Shown one piece after another: positions 34,066 through 45,472 of a DNA stretch of 64,000 bases (positions are counted from its first letter, which is position 1; each line of letters starts with the position of its first letter). The notes under the pieces are model-generated. The model made no database searches and had not been told where the DNA came from. It was given only the letters and a program-made list of their open reading frames with translations. Origin of the DNA: Antitrichia curtipendula (Eukaryota; Streptophyta; Bryopsida; Hypnales; Leucodontaceae); assembly GCA_951230915.1 (NCBI GenBank), contig OX579639.1, forward strand, positions 9,796,001 to 9,860,000. The letters are read 5' to 3'. Both the position numbers and the translations under genes were made by a program.

Positions 34066-34420
34066 CCTGTTCACGATCCGCCTCTTCATCACTTCTGTGG
34101 CCATCGAAAGAGGACTGCCATCACTAAGGACAGCGCTAGGCGGAGATCCAAGTGATGTGTTTCCGAGTAGAGCGGGGCGAGGCAATGTCGGCGATAACAT
34201 CGGCGGTCTCCAAGATGTCGTCCTGCGATTGGGATGCTCTAGTTGCTATGCCCGGCATCCTCCTCTGGTTTGCACTGGCTAGGACCTCCTCCGCTTCTCG
34301 CTTCAAACGTGCTGCTGCCGCCTCCGTTGTTGCCACTCTCTCATTTGCCGCGGCGTCTACTTGTCGAGGAAGAACCCCTACCGCAATGCGCTCAATACCA
34401 AGTTCAATTCCTACCAAAGT
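34066..34420 (-). pseudogene. DNA-methyltransferase-like gene, 5' part (other side of the CACTA insertion)
   Basis: On the minus strand the frame ending EVMKRRIVNRK runs up to the CACTA target site and continues on the far side as RPTEATAAAKSQVFLRC. The insertion therefore split one coding exon. Upstream there is an Ala/Glu-rich, probably coiled-coil frame (ERVATTEAAAARLKREAEE) in a different phase. Either a small intron or a frameshift lies between them; I cannot decide. It is followed upstream by a 15-bp minisatellite. Confidence 0.5.
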
Positions 34421-34600
34421 TCAACCTCATTGACCTCACGAAGTTCAACCTCACCGTCTTCAACTTCAACCATACTGAGTTCAACCTCACCGAGTTGAAC
34501 CTTGACCTCACCGAGTTCAACCTCACCGAGTTCAACCTCATGAAGTACAACCTCACCGAGTTCAACCTCAATCTCACGAAGTTCAACCCTTATTGCGATG
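34405..34600 (-). repeat. 15-bp minisatellite
   Basis: Imperfect tandem copies of ACCGAGTTCAACCTC (plus strand). On the minus strand one frame reads repeated EVELG with one stop near the end. It lies upstream of the disrupted methyltransferase-like gene, in the same orientation as its coiled-coil frame, so it may once have been coding. Confidence 0.7.
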
Positions 34601-35734
34601 CGCTCATCACCAAGTTCGAGCTCCGAGGATACACTCCAAAAGTGCCGCCCACATCGGCGGCCCGTATGCTTGCAAAGTTGTCCCTCCCTCTCCGAATTCC
34701 GGTGAATGAATTACAGATAGACTGGCGAAACTAGGAGACCGCCGACAAGTGAAGCTGTTCTAACATTTTGTTAGCCTAAGTGTTCGGTAAAGCATGATAA
34801 GAATAGTGACTACTCATTCAATCACTTCACGCACAGTAAGATTTAGACCGAGACCATAATCCAAGAGTGCTAAGCAAATCAATCAATCAGTTCCAACATC
34901 TTGTAGATCCTGTTTATTAAACTGTTTCCAGCACAATTAGCACTGTAATCACTGATGACAAACCATGTATTTAAACAAGTTCAGAACTATGACAACAACT
35001 TAATCAATCAACTATAAGAAAGCCAACACCAAAGGTAAGAACAGATGGGCTGCTTGATAGAAGTGGGCGCATTCCAAACGGACTGCCGACATCGGCTGTC
35101 GATTTGGAGTGTACGCAATGCTCACTCTGCAAACACCCCAAAATGTCGGCTGTTGCTGTTAACGTTATTGGAGCTGGAATTACCGCGGCTTTTAGCACCA
35201 GACTTGCTTTCCAATGGATCCTCGTTAAGGAAATTAGATTGAACTCAGATTTGTAAAAGCCTAGCATTGTTCTTTATGTCACTACCTCCTCGTATCAAGA
35301 TTGGATAATTTGCGTGCGTGCTGCATTCCTTGGATGTGGTTGCCGTTTCTCAAGCTCCCTCTCCGAAATTAAACACTAATTCTCTGTCACCCGTTACCAC
35401 CGTGGTAGGCCTCTGTCATGTTTAGTGACTTCGATTTAGAGTTTAGTGACTTCGATTTAGAGTTTAGTGACACCCAAAATGGACCGCCGACATCGGCTGT
35501 CCATTTGAGGTGTATGCAGTACACGCACTACATACACTCCAAATGGACAGCCGATGTTGGCGGTCCATTTCAAAGGATTGCAAGCTTGAGCAAGGAGACG
35601 TGTTAGCTCTAGAATTAAGCGCCTTTGTGATGCCATGCCTCCGGTCTAATGGATGAGCATCTGCTAGTGCTCCTCAGCGAGCTTCCGAAATGTCACATGG
35701 ACGTGCAGACGAGCAAGGAGATGAGGTTTTAGGG

Positions 35735-35765
35735 TTTAGGGTTTAGGATTTACCCTAAACCCTTT
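35735..35765. repeat. interstitial TTTAGGG units with inverted continuation
   Basis: About three TTTAGGG units are followed at once by ACCCTAAACCC, forming a small hairpin. It matches the plant-type telomere repeat but is too short to mark a chromosome end. Confidence 0.6.
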
Positions 35766-35769
35766 CACC

Positions 35770-36776
35770 TTGGAGCTCATGAGCAGCGTTGTCAACGCCA
35801 TGCCGCTACAACCTCCCGCCGACGCTACCATGTGGTTCACGGCTACAACCGTTGATCCTCTTCTGGAAGCCTTGGCGTCGCGCCCCGGCTGCGCGCTCCT
35901 TGCGACGGAGCAGAACCCACAAGGCCGCGAGCCAAAAGAGGAATGGCTGAAATTGCAGTGCTTTAAGAGAAAACGCTGGTATTCTTGACGACATCCGCAG
36001 CCGGTTCACCACTCATGACCGGAGCCGCATTCGAGTGCGCAATCCTCGACGAGGCCTCCCAGCTCGTCGAGGCCGCCTCCATCATCGTCTCTGAGATGCA
36101 AGACCTCAAGCAGCTCGTCTTGGTCGGGGATCACAAGCAGCTCCCCGGAATCGTGATTAGCAAGGTTGAAAAGAAGTGCGGCTATGGCCGCAGCCTCTTT
36201 GACAGGCTTCAGAACTTGCAACACGGCTGCCGTCACATGCTCAACCACCAGTACCGCATGACGCCCGCAATCAGCCACTTCCTGAACTTGCAGTTCTACG
36301 AGAGCGCGCTCAAAGATGGCTCCAACGTGCTTGCGCCGGACTACGGAATGAGCTTCGTGCTCTACGGAGCGTACGCGTTTCTCAACTGCGGATTTGGAGC
36401 GAAAGTGACGCAACCCAGAGGCTGCACAAATCCACACGAACTCACCGTCGTCACAAGCCTCGTGGTTACTCTCTCAAAAGGTAACTCCTTTTACAACCCG
36501 CTTCACTCTTGTCAGTCTAACGCTTTTTACAGTGTGTGCACAGAGAAAGATTAAGAACCTGAGCGTCGGCGTCATCTCTTCCTACGCCCTGGAAGTAGAG
36601 GCGATGAAGCCAGCGCTGGGCCACGAGCGCCTCCACAGCGGGCTCGACGTGGAAGTGAAGACCGTCGACGGATTCCAAGGCAACGAGCGCGACGTGATCA
36701 ACTTCTCCGCTGTGAGAGCAAACTCGAACAACCAAATCAGCTTCCTGAACAACAGCCGCCGCTTGAACTAGCGCCT
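35770..36776 (+). pseudogene. UPF1/SEN1-like superfamily 1 helicase fragment
   Basis: Helicase motifs appear in order: LTTSAAGS, then motif II as DEAS (family DEAQ or DEAS), motif III LVGDHKQLP, an RSLFDRL segment, HQYRM, and, after an apparent intron (GTAACT at 36481, acceptor before 36535), motif V VDGFQGNERDVI. The N-terminal ATPase part with the Walker A loop is missing. A frameshift and stops separate 35770-35988 from the main frame. The protein stops at SRRLN*, just before the VALTRAR of motif VI, and a palindromic repeat follows 17 bases later. Functional relatives unwind RNA or RNA-DNA hybrids; this copy cannot. Confidence 0.75.
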
Positions 36777-36948
36777 TCGTGTTCCGCTGCTGCACACTCC
36801 AAATGGACAGCCGATGTTGGCTGTCCATTTGGAGTGTGCGATTTAAAAATATATATACTCTCAGACACAGCCCTCGTGTTCCGTTGCTGCATTTTTCTGC
36901 CCAACACCTGCGTTGATTGACCCCTCTCGCTTCCCGCAACTCGGTTAA

Positions 36949-38215
36949 TCCCTGAAATTCCTTGACAATTTCCCTCAAAAACCAGTGCAAAACTGCCACT
37001 GTTAAAAAGAGGTACAAATATCATATTTCTCATTGCTATTTTTGACGAGTAACCGTAAGATCTAAAACTAGACTTACACATAAGTATGCCTAATTTTTTT
37101 GGGATCAATCCACCGCACGGATTGGAAGATTATAGCATTTGAAGAGCAAGAACTTTTCTTTTCCCTCTTGCTCGGAAAATTCAGCCCAATTTGCCTAAGA
37201 AAAACTTGTAACTTTGACACTACATTGTATTTGGAACCATAACCAATATGACCCTTATGGTGTTAGCTAGATGTGTGCAAAGTTTGAAATCATTTCGAGG
37301 GGTATATCATGTGCTAAAAAATGTTTTAGTAAAACGGGGTCCAAAACTTTGGTAATGAGTGCCAAAGTTGAAACATAACTATTGTTACATCTCATATTAT
37401 AAGCTTGAAAATCCCAACGGTTAAAGTGCTAGTTTAATTTTTCCACTAATTATAGGAAAACAAATTCTAAAAAAAGTAAAATCTCTAATGTTTATGATTT
37501 ATTTAACTATATAATCATTATGGAAGAGGGCAAGACTTGAAATTGGGGACCCATCATGAAATATAGGGCCACGTCATTCAACTCCTCCTCCTACAAGTCT
37601 AGGCCTTAAAATATGTGATTTGATGTAGATAAAATTCTTGAAAGCAATTTTTGGGAAAAGGTTCGAAATGGGCCCATCGCAAATACAATAATTTTGTAAA
37701 ATGCTAATATTTTTATAAAAAAGTTAAATTAAAACAGGCAGCCAATCCAGGCATGCTTCTTGCTTGAAGGGCCTGAACTGAGAGGAAAAAAATTTAAATT
37801 TTTTTTTTTTTTTTTTAATTTTAAAAGAAGAAAATAAAATAAAATAAAGAAATAAAGAAAGAAGATATTCAGGCCGTGGAGCTTCTTGGGGTCTTCCTTT
37901 TCACATTCTCTTCCTTTTTTTCGGCTGCCCCACCCTTCCTCCACCCTTTGTGTCCCTACTTCCTGCCCCTATTTGACATTCAAGATTCATTGGTCCAAGA
38001 CGGTGCCCAAGCTGCCCGCCGTCCCCATTTCAGACTTTGAATGGTATTATCTTTCAAACCATAAGTCCAAATTTTTTTTTAAAAATACCTCCAAGAAGCT
38101 CATGTTAGAGACAATCTTGCATAAAAATTTCAAAATCATCAGATTTTTTATCAATTTTTAGGAACCTGCCCAAAATCAAATATGTCTCCACAAGGGACAC
38201 TTGGTCCTTTAGGGG
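36949..38215. mobile_element. TTAA-family element, copy 5 (1,267 bp)
   Basis: TTAA lies at 36945-36948 and 38216-38219. The left end TCCCTGAAATTCC is diverged; the right end (reverse complement) is CCCCTAAAGGACC. The left 75 bases resemble the start of the element at 57,770, and the right 60 bases resemble those ending at 54,082. AT-rich, with a T/A homopolymer tract near 37,795 and no transposase frame. Confidence 0.6.
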
Positions 38216-38219
38216 TTAA

Positions 38220-39710
38220 GAGCCGCCTGCGCCGTCACCCTCCCAGGTGAACTCACACTATCTCCCAATCAGATGCTACTTCGAGGATTATACATCTTCT
38301 TCGGGTCAACTGACGTGCTATAAGTTTTAAAAACTCCACATCATTGGAGATCGAACAACCTTGCTCCAAGGCTTCAATCATATTCGAACAACCTTCGCAT
38401 CATTGGACATCGACTGTTGGAGTGTTGTTGTTAAACGACTGCAAACACACCGCCAACATTGAACCACCAACGACAGAAAGGCAGATTCATACACGAGGAC
38501 CCCAATCTTTAAACACAACGCAGACGAACCTCACCAACCACTAGCAGAGATGCACACACCGACCCACAACTTCCAGGAACTACAAACATAAAATGGACCC
38601 TTGACGCAACTACCAGGAATTTAGGGTTACGCATGCATGGCTTAGAAAGATCAAACAAGCAGCACTATTGTAGCACAAAAGGAATACAAGTCACCCACCT
38701 GCCATTGCAGGTGGCTGCGTCGATTGTTGTAGGTGGTCCTCATCCTCGTCCCTCCTAGAAGCTCTTTCTGAAGTCCCCGTTGCTGTGGCACACAATAGAC
38801 TTCAGTAACTAACAAATCCACACCTATCCGCAAACCCTAAACAACAATGAGTGTCTCACTTGAACTACCACAATGGTAATGTCTACCACTAGATGCATCA
38901 CAGAAGAATAGAAACAAAGCGATGATGAGGGCGCTTCACAATCCAAACTCATCTTCGCGTGCCATGAGGAAAGTGAGTAGAGAGAGAAGGGGTTTGAAAG
39001 AATATGGCTAATGGCTATGGCCGATATTGACTCCTACAGCTATGGAGTTTGGATATTTTCTTCAACCACTCAAGTGCTTTGTGATTTGACGTCTAAGAAC
39101 AACATTGATTTCACTACATCAGTTTAGAATCTCATTAACTTCTCAATACCATTTTAAATACAAATATACATCACCCCTGCACAATTGTGCTTGAAATTTG
39201 AACTGCCCTTATGTTTACAGAACTCTAAGTTTTAGAACAATATAAATTCCTCCAGATGTCTGCTGCGTGCCGGAGGCACTTGCGGTACTTCCACTCTCAC
39301 TTCCCCGCGGACTCTCTTCACAAGGAGGACATCCACTTCGGAGCACCTCTGCTACGCTCTGGATCTGGGGCAAAGCTTTGACATTCATCTCAGGAACCAC
39401 AGAACTGTCTCTTACGTAATCGAGCACCCGCTTTGTCTCACCGATGCTATCTAGCCTTGCTTTAGATTGCAACTCCCTCAAAATGTATCACTGCCCTTTC
39501 CTTCACAATATGTATCCCATTCATCGTAATATAATCGACTCCTCATCCATTTCTTGGATGTCTCAATTCTTCCATTTGTTAAGATAATAATTTCCGCAAC
39601 TCCGCTTTTGATTTGGGTCTTGAATACATCTGACAACCATTTTTGCCTTTTAAACATATATATATCACTGCAATCTTCTGATATCCTAACATAATAATTT
39701 GTGAGAGATT
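38220..39710. other. non-coding stretch, nothing recognised
   Basis: Short open frames only, on both strands. No repeat boundary, domain or RNA gene could be recognised. Confidence 0.4.
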
Positions 39711-39719
39711 ATATTGGTA

Positions 39720-40480
39720 TGAAGATGTACAAGAAGGCAACCGCAGTGCCTACATATGTGGGGATGATGGACAATTACAAGAAAACAAGGCTTGAGCGGC
39801 ATCAGTTCTTCTTTTGCAATGATGATATCAATTGCTGTATGAAGGGATCATGACGTTGATGGGTCGCCTCTGTGCCGCCGATACCAGATACTTGGCTTGT
39901 GAAGGTTGGTACTACGCTCACGAAGATGGAGATTATTGTACTCGAGAATGCTGGATTTAAGCTTCCTGAAAGTCAGCCCATGATGCCACACAATTTATTT
40001 CCAGAAGGCTCAACAGTAGACCTGAAGGCGTATCCACCCCCACTAAACCCGTCTATTCATCCGATGACGAGGTCGGGCAAGAAAATTTGACGCAATCCAG
40101 ATGCACCGACTTCGAAGAACCTCAATAACTGCGCATCATCTCTAATCGTTGTTGATAAGATTATTCAAATCATGATGGTCCCCCCAACGGCTTTAGGTTG
40201 CATAGTTTCTTTGGAATCGGAGGGGCTTAGTGGTGTTCAAACCTACATGCTGACAATAGGAACATTTCCAAGCTGCAATTGTCCTAATTTCACAGCAATG
40301 GTTGGTAAATCACTTGGTAAACGTGGTTCCTGGAATAATTGCAAGCATCTGTACTACGTTTTCAACATTGTCTGCCGCTTTGGCCCTGACGAGGATGTCT
40401 TCATCCATGCACCTAGTCTTTGTTGGAACGAGGTGAAGCGAGTAGTGCAGTTCCTGCTCTTGAAGCAATATGGTCCGTGA
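39720..40480 (+). pseudogene. SWIM-type zinc finger fragment
   Basis: The clearest part is 40172-40480. CNCPNF, then about 18 residues, then CKHLYYVF gives the CxCx(n)CxH pattern of a SWIM finger, followed by a conserved-looking tail (DEDVFIHAPSL). Upstream pieces at 39720-40090 are in several frames. SWIM fingers occur in MULE transposases and FAR1-type proteins; which one gave rise to this piece cannot be told. Confidence 0.6.
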
Positions 40481-40559
40481 TATGTATCTCATCTTTCTCA
40501 TATAATTGATGATTACGTGGTGAGGCAGATTTGGCTATTTCTTTTCAATATCTTGTTGT

Positions 40560-41190
40560 TCCATGACCAATGAAAGGTTTCCAGTTTAATCTAAAAGTAA
40601 TTTGTCGAAAAAGTATCTGTATGAAAGGTCCCTAATCCTGTATAAACAAAGTTTTAAAGTAAAAGTTTGTCAAGATCTTCTGGAAGGGTGGAAGGCAAAA
40701 TAATTGTTTTGCACATAAAAATATATCTATCAAAAAACAACTTTAAAAATTTTCAGTTAGTTTGGAAAAAAAAAGTTTATCTACTGTAAAGAAACTTTAA
40801 AAGCTCAAGTGTTGTTGGAAGGAAAACTTCATCCCCTGGAAAGAAACTTTTTAAAGCTAAAGTTTTGTTAGAAAGAAAAGTATATAACCTAGAAAGAAAC
40901 TTTAAAAGTAAAAGTTCCATCTAAAAGAAATGTGTTTGTACCTTAAAGAAATAGAATAAAGTAAAAGTTTGTTTGAAGTACAAAATTCTCATTAGTAAAA
41001 TTACTCAAAAGTAAAAAAAAAAGTACGTAAATTTTATAGAAATTTAGAAAGTTCAGTCACTTACTTTCAAATAAACCTCTACTTTATCCTAGTTTTTCCG
41101 CTTTTTGCTTTACATCCACCACTCTCCGCTCTCTGCTCTCCATTCTACGCTTGCAAAATAGTGTCGTCCCATGTGGACTATCTAAATGTC
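40560..41190 (-). repeat. dispersed repeat, copy 2 (inverted relative to 16,620-17,060)
   Basis: The segment carries the reverse complement of CATGTGGACT, of TTTTGCAAGCGTAGAATGG and of AGAGCGG repeats, and the same AAGTAAAAGTTT-rich tail on the left side. Non-coding. Confidence 0.55.
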
Positions 41191-41289
41191 TATCAAATAT
41201 TACCATCCAACCCCCACACGATTTCTATAGACTAGACTATTTTCCTTAAAAAAACGACTATTTAAGATGTATCGGCAAACAACTACTAG

Positions 41290-44200
41290 ATGCCCTAAAC
41301 AACAAACGTAAACTTGGTAAAATATATGAAGGGTTATTACACCTGATATTGGCCAAGTACGGTGAATCAAACAACCTACTCAAAATTAGAAGCTATAATT
41401 GTTTTCAATCCTCCATCATATGCACACTATTCCTCCTAAAAATATAAGACAAATTCAGTTAAATGCGCATTAGACAACTTCCTACATGAACCCGCCCCCC
41501 TCAAAACTATATGGCTACAAGAAGCCCAAATACTCCCCGACCTCAATAACCAAACATCAATGAATTTACTTCAAAAAATCTTTGCTAACAACATTATAAC
41601 ACTCATCCAAATTACACTACCAAATAGCACTCATCTAATGAATGAATTAAAACTACAAAAATACCTACACCACACCCACAAGATTGAATAAAAGTGCACT
41701 CAACCTAGCAAAATGATTATTTTGCCACTCTGAGTGTTCAACCACATGCCTCCATCCTTGCAACACACATCACAAACACATATACACTAAAAAACAAATA
41801 CATTAACATAGATAGCACAACACACACCTCAAAAACGTCATTTTCCATACCCTCCCCCCCAAAACAACCACTACATCATTCTCTAAACCACCATTGCACT
41901 TAATAAAATTCCATGCACGATAGCCAATACATGCCATATTACAACACAAACACTGCACCCACAGAGATAACCACAAAGTCCAGAAATCCTACATTATATA
42001 CCAATGTCAATGGATTGTCCAAAACAATACCTACAATCATTGGCAACCACAACAAGCCCTCTTCCCATAACACAACCCCAACACTATCAAACACAATATC
42101 AAATGCCTTGAGAAACACTACCTAAAAAGAAAAAATGAAATCCAACAACAAATCTTCCAAAATCATCACCTCCAAGAACAAAGCCAAGACCCTTGTTTTA
42201 TCCCACCCCCAACACACATCCCACTAACAACCATTAACATCAGAGAATGCAACCCAAGTAAAGACATAAATACAAATAACACACCATACAAATACAACAA
42301 GACTCTGCACACATATACAACAACTCCGGTAAACACCTAACATCCATTCCCACATATAGACTTACATGGCTTTAGAACCAATACCAAAATGGCTTAAACA
42401 CCCCTCAAAACCTAGAATCCCAAACACAACCATTTGAAACTAAAATTCTCTAGCTTTACTAAAGCTATAAAAAAAAATCTCCAAAACAACCCTTTAAAGT
42501 TGTCTCACTACACGATACCAATTGAAATACATAATTTAACTACCAAAGAATTTGATATCACACATTCTTATCTCTCATCCCTGGTCACATGCCCCACAAA
42601 CATCCAAATATATTTTTCTCCATTTTCCCGTGACAAAATCTTTGGCTCCGTAGGCAAGGCCTTTGACCATAAATGGGAAGGTATTGGCTATGCCCATCCC
42701 CACTTGTGACTCCAAAGACAATGCCCCAAAAGCCATATATTGGGCCAGACTTGCAGCAAGCAATAACCCCGCCAATGTGAATTTTTATTATACACCCTGA
42801 CACTAAATGGTATCAAAATCCCAGCCCTCACACTAGCTCCTTTCTAAACACACACATCATATCGCTATTTGGGGCTGACACAATAACGTACACTAAACCT
42901 ATCAAACCACCAAAATCTTAGAAAACCAACAAAGAAGGAAAACCAAGAAAAGAACCCGCTACTCTCCAACTACTGTGCATCCACCACCAAAACAATGATA
43001 TAGGCATACAAACCACATTAGACCAACTTACACAAATTGCAAAAGCGTTAAACATTAAATATATAAACACAAAACCGGCCCCGCCAACCCTAAAGCCGAT
43101 AACAATCAACAACAAATCTCACTGGAAGAAAACAAAAAGCCTACCTTCAACGCCAACCCAAATGTATAGAAATATTGCACTTCCAAATTACAATACAATA
43201 CTCCCCCTCAAATTCAATCCAAAACATAGCTATTATACAGATGGATCATTTAAAAAACCCACAAAAGGCCAAAGACAAACAGCTGGATACGAAATATTTA
43301 ACGCCACAAAAGAATTGGAAATATCACATAGACTCTATAGACTAAAAAATATATTATGGGCCAAAATGATGGCCATTCATAAAACACTCCAAATCCTAAA
43401 CACAAAATATCCTAACAAACTCGCAAATATCTTTACAGATTATATCAACGCCTATATCTCCTAAACACAAAAAAAAACACCTTCTACACATAACAACCAC
43501 CCAGATAAAATTCTCCTTGAATCAATGGTACAACTACCAAAATCAAGAACAAAACCTACAAACCTACACAAAGTACGAGCCCATGTCAACAATAAAGGAA
43601 ACAAACGCGCAAATGAATTGGCAAAAATGGGAAGCAGAAAAGATCACAAAAATGCTAGTCAACCATAAGAACATGTCCATACACTACCACATTATTACCA
43701 AAGAAAGGAATGGCCATCCATGGACAAAACTCCAGACAAAGGGCCTATCAAATTTTTAGTAAAATACCTCAAAAAACACGACTTGGATGATTACCTCATT
43801 GAAATTGCCAACAACTTTCCAAATATTGAAAAATAGACAAGAAATGGAGATATAGATAGGAAACTCTCCAATGAATTTTGGACAAACCCCTGTATTATAG
43901 ACGCCCAAAAAACATGTCTTGTCAAATTCCGTATTGGCCAATATATGGGAAATTACCGTAAATGATTATTCCTTGGCGTTGAACGATTCCCCTCCAGAAC
44001 ATGTTTCAAAAAAAAAAAAAATCCGGTCCCCAAAGGAGGCTGGCGTGAATATAGAGTTTGTTCATTCTAATCACTAATCCAATGGCCACCGGATGAAGGA
44101 TAGTGAATCTAGAGCTACTCCCTCCTCTCGAGGGTAAACACTGTTTCTACACTAGGTGCCTTAAAGACAACCGACATGTCATCTCCCCTAAGGGCTTTTT

Positions 44201-44860
44201 TGGGTATGCATACAAGAAGGTCATTAAGACCTCCCACCATAGTTGGGTGGATTATGATGGTGAGCACCACGCTGGCATGGGGATTTGAACTCACAACCAC
44301 CTCACCGGTGTGCCATGACTCAAACCACCACACCAAGGCCGTGGTGCCTCAAAACATGTTCTATTTGTAATTCAACGGATCTAGACACATGGCTATACAT
44401 ACTATTAAAATGCAAAAATTCACACATGCACAACCTAATTGTCCAAAGGCACAACGCCGTAGTCCTGGAAACTAGAAAACTACTACTGTCAGCTAATAAA
44501 ACTAGATGCCTTATTTACATGAATGCCAAAACCTCTGACAACAAACCACCTAAAAACACAATCTCTCCATGGCTACTTCCTTGCAATTGTAACACGCAAA
44601 GGTGTCACTGCAATGCCAGACTAAAATCAAACCTACATTGCGTCCAATTTATTGAATTCACCTATTGCAATGATCAATTCTCACCCGAAACCATTAACGG
44701 GAAATTAGACAAATATAAATCACTAGAAGAAGATATCAAAGCACGGGGATGGAAAATTGAGCCTCTATTCATCATCACTGCCAATACTCGTGCAGCAAGT
44801 TGGCAACGCATGCACCATTCATAAACTCTATACTCAAAACATTTAAAATCTCCGCACATC
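41290..44860 (+). mobile_element. decayed LINE (3' half: RT remnant, RNase H, Cys-rich tail)
   Basis: Plus-strand fragments in shifting frames follow the order of a plant LINE second ORF. At 42434-42709 there is a segment with PTNIQIYFSPFSRDKIFG. The RNase H domain is at 43162-43700 (YYTDGSF, WAKMMAI where the catalytic Glu is now Lys, IFTD, then KVRAHVNNKGNKRANELAK where the last Asp is Asn). The tail has KFRIGQYMGN, then CSICNS, DTWLYILLKC and CNCNTQRCHCNAR. Stops and frameshifts are common and two catalytic residues are lost, so it is dead. The 5' part (endonuclease, most of RT) is too decayed to place. A SINE interrupts the tail at 44006-44352. Confidence 0.75.
44006..44352 (-). mobile_element. 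tRNA-derived SINE inserted in the LINE
   Basis: The insert splits the LINE codons between SRT and CSICNS and is flanked by AACATGTT on both sides (43998-44005 and 44353-44360). On the minus strand it has an A-box-like TGGTGTGGTGG, then GAGTTCAAATCCC, close to a tRNA B box (GGTTCRANNCC). It ends in a run of about 13 T residues. A T-tract tail is known in plant Au-type SINEs, to which this may be related. No protein coding. Confidence 0.75.
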
Positions 44861-45176
44861 CACCAAAAACACCTTCAAAGAAATAAATGTCATTGCTATC
44901 TAATATGCCAAAACCATTCAAATCCACAAACGCAAATTAGAACATAACCAACCACTTCCAAACACATAAGCCCCAATAAAATAACAACATTTAAATCCAC
45001 ATACAACACACTACAAAATCCGTAATCACCATTTCCCCCCTTTTCTTTGTTCCCGGCCCCGGTTCCCCTGGTTTCCTTGGATCCATAGTGTCTACCCTTG
45101 AAAGAGGGAATTAATTCCATGCAGCTAGTCCTTGTCCATTGGACAATGACCCAGCGGTGGAATGAATAGACACTCT

Positions 45177-45472
45177 AACACCATATTCATTAAATTAGGA
45201 GATTGGGAGCCTCCCAAAATAATGAGTGTATTTGAGTTGACTCAATGATTTAGCTTGACTTGAGTTAAGTTTGGGCATATTCAGCTTGATTTTGGGCACA
45301 TTCAGGTAGATTTGACCTGAATTTGGGCCAATTCAGGTCAAATCTACCTGAATGTGCCCAAAATCAAGCCGAATTTGCCCAAAAAATAAAAATAAATAAA
45401 AAAAAAATTACTGGAAAAACCACCTTACCTCCCAAATCCCTGGGAATCTCCCAATATAATGAATATGGTGTT
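45177..45472 (-). mobile_element. MITE with 4-bp target duplication, copy B (296 bp)
   Basis: The same element as at 15498-15826, in reverse orientation, with ends AACACCATATTCATTA. It is flanked by CTCT (45173-45176 and 45473-45476). It is shorter mainly in the poly-T run and in one of the internal ATTCAGGTAGATTTG blocks. Confidence 0.85.

Larger units (their letters stand above)
34631..36838. repeat. dispersed 40-46 bp palindromic repeat, five copies
   Basis: Copies lie at about 34631-34668 (degenerate), 35071-35112, 35471-35513, 35534-35575 and 36793-36838. The last is perfect: 20-base arm CACACTCCAAATGGACAGCC, loop GATGTT, then the arm's complement. The two middle copies are 20 bases apart in opposite sense. 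The copies differ in the arms but keep the pairing in most places. They could be tiny non-autonomous insertions or protein-binding sites. Confidence 0.8.

Noticed and set aside
34097..34734. Plus-strand frames with FNLTEFNL repeats
   Set aside because: They are antisense to the methyltransferase-like frame or lie in the 15-bp minisatellite.
35735..35765. Chromosome end
   Set aside because: Only about three TTTAGGG units followed by their inverse; genes and repeats continue on both sides.
37729..37944. Frame with Lys/Phe/Leu runs
   Set aside because: It spans a T/A homopolymer tract inside the 1.27-kb TTAA element.
44115..44370. Short frames inside the SINE
   Set aside because: A tRNA-derived SINE is non-coding; these are chance frames.
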